A stretch of 8,146 nucleotides of DNA from Methanomethylovorans sp. PtaU1.Bin073 (GTDB lineage Archaea; Halobacteriota; Methanosarcinia; Methanosarcinales; Methanosarcinaceae). The stretch is from the NCBI GenBank assembly GCA_002067265.1, contig MVQW01000095.1:1-8146 (forward strand). Reading direction: 5' to 3'. The notes under the pieces are model-generated. The model had not been told where the DNA came from. It worked only from the letters and a program-made list of their open reading frames with translations, and ran no database searches. Within the stretch, counting starts at the first letter, position 1, and each line of letters starts with the position of its first letter. Positions 5,478-8,146 of the stretch are shown here, piece by piece. Made by a program: the position numbers and the translations under genes.

Positions 5478-6212
5478 ATGTCTGATAATTTTGCTGAAGG
5501 TTCGAATAATGATACTAACCCATCTACCCTCCTTAAACTGGAGGACGTCTGGAAGATCTACCAGATGGGTGAGACAGAATTTGCGGCTTTAAAGGGTATT
5601 GATCTTACTATATCCAAAGGCGAGTTCGTGATCATACTGGGTCCAAGCGGTAGCGGAAAAAGTACTTTGATGAACCTACTGGGCTGCCTTGACATACCAA
5701 GCAAAGGCACTGTTTTTCTCAATGGGAAAGACATCTCACACCTTGGTGAGTCTGAACTGGCAACCATAAGAGGGCAAATGATAGGTTTCATTTTCCAGCA
5801 GTTTAACCTAATCCCTACTCTGAACACTCTTGAAAATGTAATGCTTCCTCTTGAGTTTCAGGACTACGATCCTTCTTTTGCTAAAAAGAAAGCTGCAGAA
5901 CTGTTAGAATTAGTGGGTTTATCCCAAAAAGCTCGTAATCTGCCATCCCAGCTATCCGGTGGTCAAAGGCAAAGAGTTGCTATTGCCAGGTCTTTAGCTG
6001 TTGATCCAGATATAATACTGGCAGATGAACCCACAGGTAACCTTGACAGCAAAACAGGAACATATATTCTTGATTTTCTGTATGACTTACACAAGAAAGA
6101 AGGAAAAACAATTATCATTGTAACACACGATGTCACTCTAGTCAGATATGCTGAAAGAGTTGTTAACATCAGGGATGGACTAATCGAATCAATAGAAGAA
6201 AAAAACAATTAA
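5478..6212 (+). CDS. ABC transporter ATP-binding protein, LolD/MacB (FtsE-like) type (244 aa)
   Basis: Cytoplasmic ATPase subunit that powers a MacB-type (type VII) membrane machine. All ATPase motifs are intact: Walker A GPSGSGKST (residues 55-63), Q-loop Q107 in FIFQQFN, signature LSGGQ (159-163), Walker B IILADE with catalytic E184 followed by PTGNLDS, and H-loop H217 in VTHD. The length and the motif LENVMLPLEF are typical of LolD/MacB ATPases. The first ~17 residues (acidic, Asn/Ser-rich) are extra. The start is supported by GGAG at 5466-5469, 8 nt upstream of the ATG. Ten base pairs separate its stop from the next gene, and a MacB-type permease follows two genes on, so all three should work as one complex. 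Substrate cannot be read from the sequence; export or mechanotransmission across the cell envelope is the family role. Confidence 0.96.
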   Translation: MSDNFAEGSNNDTNPSTLLKLEDVWKIYQMGETEFAALKGIDLTISKGEFVIILGPSGSGKSTLMNLLGCLDIPSKGTVFLNGKDISHLGESELATIRGQMIGFIFQQFNLIPTLNTLENVMLPLEFQDYDPSFAKKKAAELLELVGLSQKARNLPSQLSGGQRQRVAIARSLAVDPDIILADEPTGNLDSKTGTYILDFLYDLHKKEGKTIIIVTHDVTLVRYAERVVNIRDGLIESIEEKNN

Positions 6213-6222
6213 GGTGACTAGA

Positions 6223-7560
6223 ATGAAAAGATTGTTGATATTCATACTTTTAATGCTATTCCCCATCGCAACTGCTTCTGCAGCAGGCACTTATGTGGAT
6301 GCCACCGGGCTTAGCGTTGACATTATAAGCCAGACTCCAAACCCTGCAAGACCGGGTGAAACAGTTGAACTTACTCTTAGTGTACAGAACTTTGGAAATG
6401 AGAATCTTAAAAACATTGTATTAACCGCACAACCTGAATATCCATTTTCGCAGGTAAGTGGTGAATCACTGACTAAAACAATATCCTATCTCAATGCCAG
6501 ACAGGATGATGATGATGCAGCAACTGTAAAATTGAAGCTGAAAGTAGACAGTGATGTTCCAGCAGGCACATATGAGCTGGATGTAGTAACTACAGATTCA
6601 AGTGGTGCTACTAAAACAACCACATTGGATATTGAAGTAAGAGGAAAGGAATACGCTCAGATCGTGACCATAAGCAAGTCCAGCATAGATTTCGCAACTG
6701 AGGAACAGCTTGATTTCGTGGTTACAAATACAGGAAGTTCTCCATTGAAGAACATGAAAATATCCTGGGAAGATTCCACTGGTACGATCTTACCTGTGTA
6801 CTCAGATAATACCAAGTACATCAGTTATCTCGCTGCCAATCAATCTGTGACTGTCAGTTATATAGTAATGGCTGATGTGAATGCAGATCCAGGTCTTTAC
6901 CAGCTGGATGTTACTCTCGAGGTTGAGGACTACAACTCTAATGTCAGCACAATTTCAACAAAAGCAGGTCTGTTTGTAGGTGGCGGAACTGATTTCGATG
7001 TTGCCTTCTCCGACAATTCGGACGGAGAAGTATCATTCTCGATAGCTAACATCGGTAACAACGAAGCATACTCAGTAAAAGTTTCCATTCCTGAACAGGA
7101 TGGTTACACTGTATCAGGCAGTTCATCTACAATTGTAGGCAATCTGGAAAAAGGAGACTATACAATTGCCTCTTTCACAGTATCTCAGCAGGGAGCAGGT
7201 GGCATGCCAAGTGGCGCTCCAGGTGGGAATGCCGAAGCTTCAGCAGCCTCTACAAATTCAACTGCCACTGAAGATCTCAAAGTATTGATCGAGTATACTG
7301 ATTCTGCAGGCCAAAGAAACACGGTAGAAAAATCTGTAGAACTATCACAATCCAGTAATACGGCAACTGCAACAGCAGGTCAGGGTGGAATGCCAGGTCA
7401 AAGCTCATCCAGTTCTAACTATACATATATCGCTCTGGTAGCAGTAGTTCTTGCATCAGGATATGTTGTGTATCACAGGAAAAAGCATGGGGAGAACCCA
7501 GCTATAGTTAATAAAGTGGTCTCACTCATACACCGCGGTAAAAAGAAAGAAGGTAATTAA
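6223..7560 (+). CDS. COG1361-like surface protein with tandem beta domains, ABC-system accessory subunit (445 aa)
   Basis: Exported, membrane-anchored protein between an ABC ATPase and its permease. The ATG at 6223 is preferred over the GTG at 6214 because AAGGTGA (6211-6217) is an ideal ribosome site 5 nt before the ATG, and that GTG is part of it. Numbered from the ATG: signal peptide 1-21 (ending TASAA); three CARDB/NEW3-like beta-sandwich domains at about 27-142, 143-255 and 256-377, the first showing NPARPGETVELTLSVQNFGN and the second LDFVVTNTGSSPLKNM; a Gly/Met/Pro-rich loop (GAGGMPSGAPGGNA, about 324-337) inside domain 3; a second Gly/Ser linker (GGMPGQSSSSS, about 388-398); a transmembrane helix (about 400-417); and a short basic cytoplasmic tail. 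The topology puts the beta domains outside. In role it may resemble the adaptor of MacA-MacB systems, but there is no MacA homology that I can see; substrate binding or S-layer contact is inference. Confidence 0.88.
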   Translation: MKRLLIFILLMLFPIATASAAGTYVDATGLSVDIISQTPNPARPGETVELTLSVQNFGNENLKNIVLTAQPEYPFSQVSGESLTKTISYLNARQDDDDAATVKLKLKVDSDVPAGTYELDVVTTDSSGATKTTTLDIEVRGKEYAQIVTISKSSIDFATEEQLDFVVTNTGSSPLKNMKISWEDSTGTILPVYSDNTKYISYLAANQSVTVSYIVMADVNADPGLYQLDVTLEVEDYNSNVSTISTKAGLFVGGGTDFDVAFSDNSDGEVSFSIANIGNNEAYSVKVSIPEQDGYTVSGSSSTIVGNLEKGDYTIASFTVSQQGAGGMPSGAPGGNAEASAASTNSTATEDLKVLIEYTDSAGQRNTVEKSVELSQSSNTATATAGQGGMPGQSSSSSNYTYIALVAVVLASGYVVYHRKKHGENPAIVNKVVSLIHRGKKKEGN

Positions 7561-7562
7561 CA

Positions 7563-8146
7563 ATGAGAAACAGCAACTATCTCAAAATGGCTCTTTCCAT
7601 CCTGCTGCATAGCAAGATACGCAGCTGGCTCACCATTATCGGTATAGTCATAGGTGTAGGTGCTGTTGTAGGTATCATGTCTTTGAGCGAGAATATGCAA
7701 AAGGACATGGAAGAAAGGCTCTCTGAAATGGACCTTACTGCCATTACTATTTCCCCCGGCTCTTCAAGAGCTATGATGGCAATGGGACCAGGTGGTGGTG
7801 GAGGTGGTGGAAGTTCATCCTCTTCAGAGGACACCAACCTCACTAAAAAAGATATCATGGCTCTGAAGTCCGTAGATGGTATACAATACATGTATGGTCA
7901 GATCTCAGGTAAAGAAGATGTATACTTCCTGGGGGAAGAAGCAGAGCTTAGCATCACAGGTGTAGATCCTCAGGTATGGCAGTATGCTACTACACAGACT
8001 GTAGAATCAGGCAGATTGCTGGAGCCTTCGGATAACTATGTTGCTGTCATAGGAAGTGGAGTTGCAGAAGATGTATTTGACAATGAAGTGGGACTTAACC
8101 AGGTACTGACCATAGGTGGTAAGTCTGTCCGTGTGGTAGGCATACT
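7563..8146 (+). CDS. MacB-type ABC transporter permease, 5' part (194 codons; 3' end outside window)
   Basis: Membrane subunit partnering the ATPase at 5478. The N-terminus (MRNSNYLKMALSILLHSKIR) is followed by the first transmembrane helix (about residues 22-41, LTIIGIVIGVGAVVGIMSL), exactly the MacB/FtsX start. It then enters the large external MacB periplasmic-core-like domain (ERLSEMDLTAITISPG...). Later landmarks include LKSVDGIQYMYGQISG, ITGVDPQVW, ESGRLLEPSDNYVAVIG and a stretch ending VRVVGI at the edge. Full-length relatives have about 400 residues and three further transmembrane helices, which would lie beyond the window. A GPGGGGGGGSSSSS tract (residues 75-88) is inserted in the external domain. 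The start has GAAGGT (7549-7554) 8 nt upstream and lies 2 nt after the stop of the surface-protein gene, so the genes are co-transcribed. Confidence 0.93.
   Translation, partial: MRNSNYLKMALSILLHSKIRSWLTIIGIVIGVGAVVGIMSLSENMQKDMEERLSEMDLTAITISPGSSRAMMAMGPGGGGGGGSSSSSEDTNLTKKDIMALKSVDGIQYMYGQISGKEDVYFLGEEAELSITGVDPQVWQYATTQTVESGRLLEPSDNYVAVIGSGVAEDVFDNEVGLNQVLTIGGKSVRVVGI

Noticed and set aside
5558..6208. Minus-strand ORFs opposite the ABC ATPase
   Set aside because: They are antisense to a gene with all ATPase motifs intact.
6214..6216. GTG as start of the surface protein
   Set aside because: This GTG is part of the AAGGTGA ribosome site; the ATG at 6223 has ideal spacing.
7577..7891. Minus-strand ORF with a Pro run
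   Set aside because: It mirrors the Gly-rich tract of the permease on the opposite strand.

Overview
The window looks like a chromosomal segment of a methanogenic archaeon of the Methanosarcina group (Methanosarcinales, perhaps a Methanolobus- or Methanococcoides-like genus). The basis is an archaeal type I glutamine synthetase, A/T-rich intergenic DNA with archaeal TATA-like elements, GGAG/GGTG ribosome binding sites, secreted and membrane proteins rich in N-x-S/T sequons, and a MacB-like ABC cluster with a COG1361-like surface protein. No rRNA, tRNA, CRISPR array, transposase or attachment site is visible. Genus-level placement is inference.

Left part (1-2490, minus strand). The 5' two thirds of glnA (glutamine synthetase) runs off the left edge. 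Upstream of it, in the same orientation, is a secreted helical protein built from four ~75-residue repeats with regularly placed N-glycosylation sequons. Its start codon is in doubt: the only good Shine-Dalgarno points at an ACG. An A/T-rich divergent intergenic region (2491-3010) separates it from the plus-strand genes and ends in a GC-rich hairpin.

Middle (3011-4935, plus strand). Two genes overlap by 4 bp (ATGA). The first encodes a lipoprotein with a helical part and a beta-rich part. The second encodes a membrane-spanning one-component regulator with an external beta-sandwich-like domain, one transmembrane helix and a cytoplasmic winged helix. They look like a sensor/regulator pair and are followed by a T-rich terminator.

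Right part (4936-8146, plus strand). A palindromic operator-like pair and a TATA box precede a compact, highly structured stretch with three hairpins (5100-5214), a candidate non-coding RNA or leader. A second TATA box then leads into a 47-codon small ORF and a tightly packed operon: a LolD/MacB-type ABC ATPase, a signal-peptide-bearing surface protein with tandem beta domains, and a MacB-type permease cut by the right edge. The three should form one membrane machine: cytoplasmic ATPase, permease with a large external domain, and an external anchored adaptor or substrate-binding subunit.

The most promising leads are the structured RNA with its CU-rich loop, the lipoprotein/membrane-regulator pair, and the ACG start of the repeat protein.
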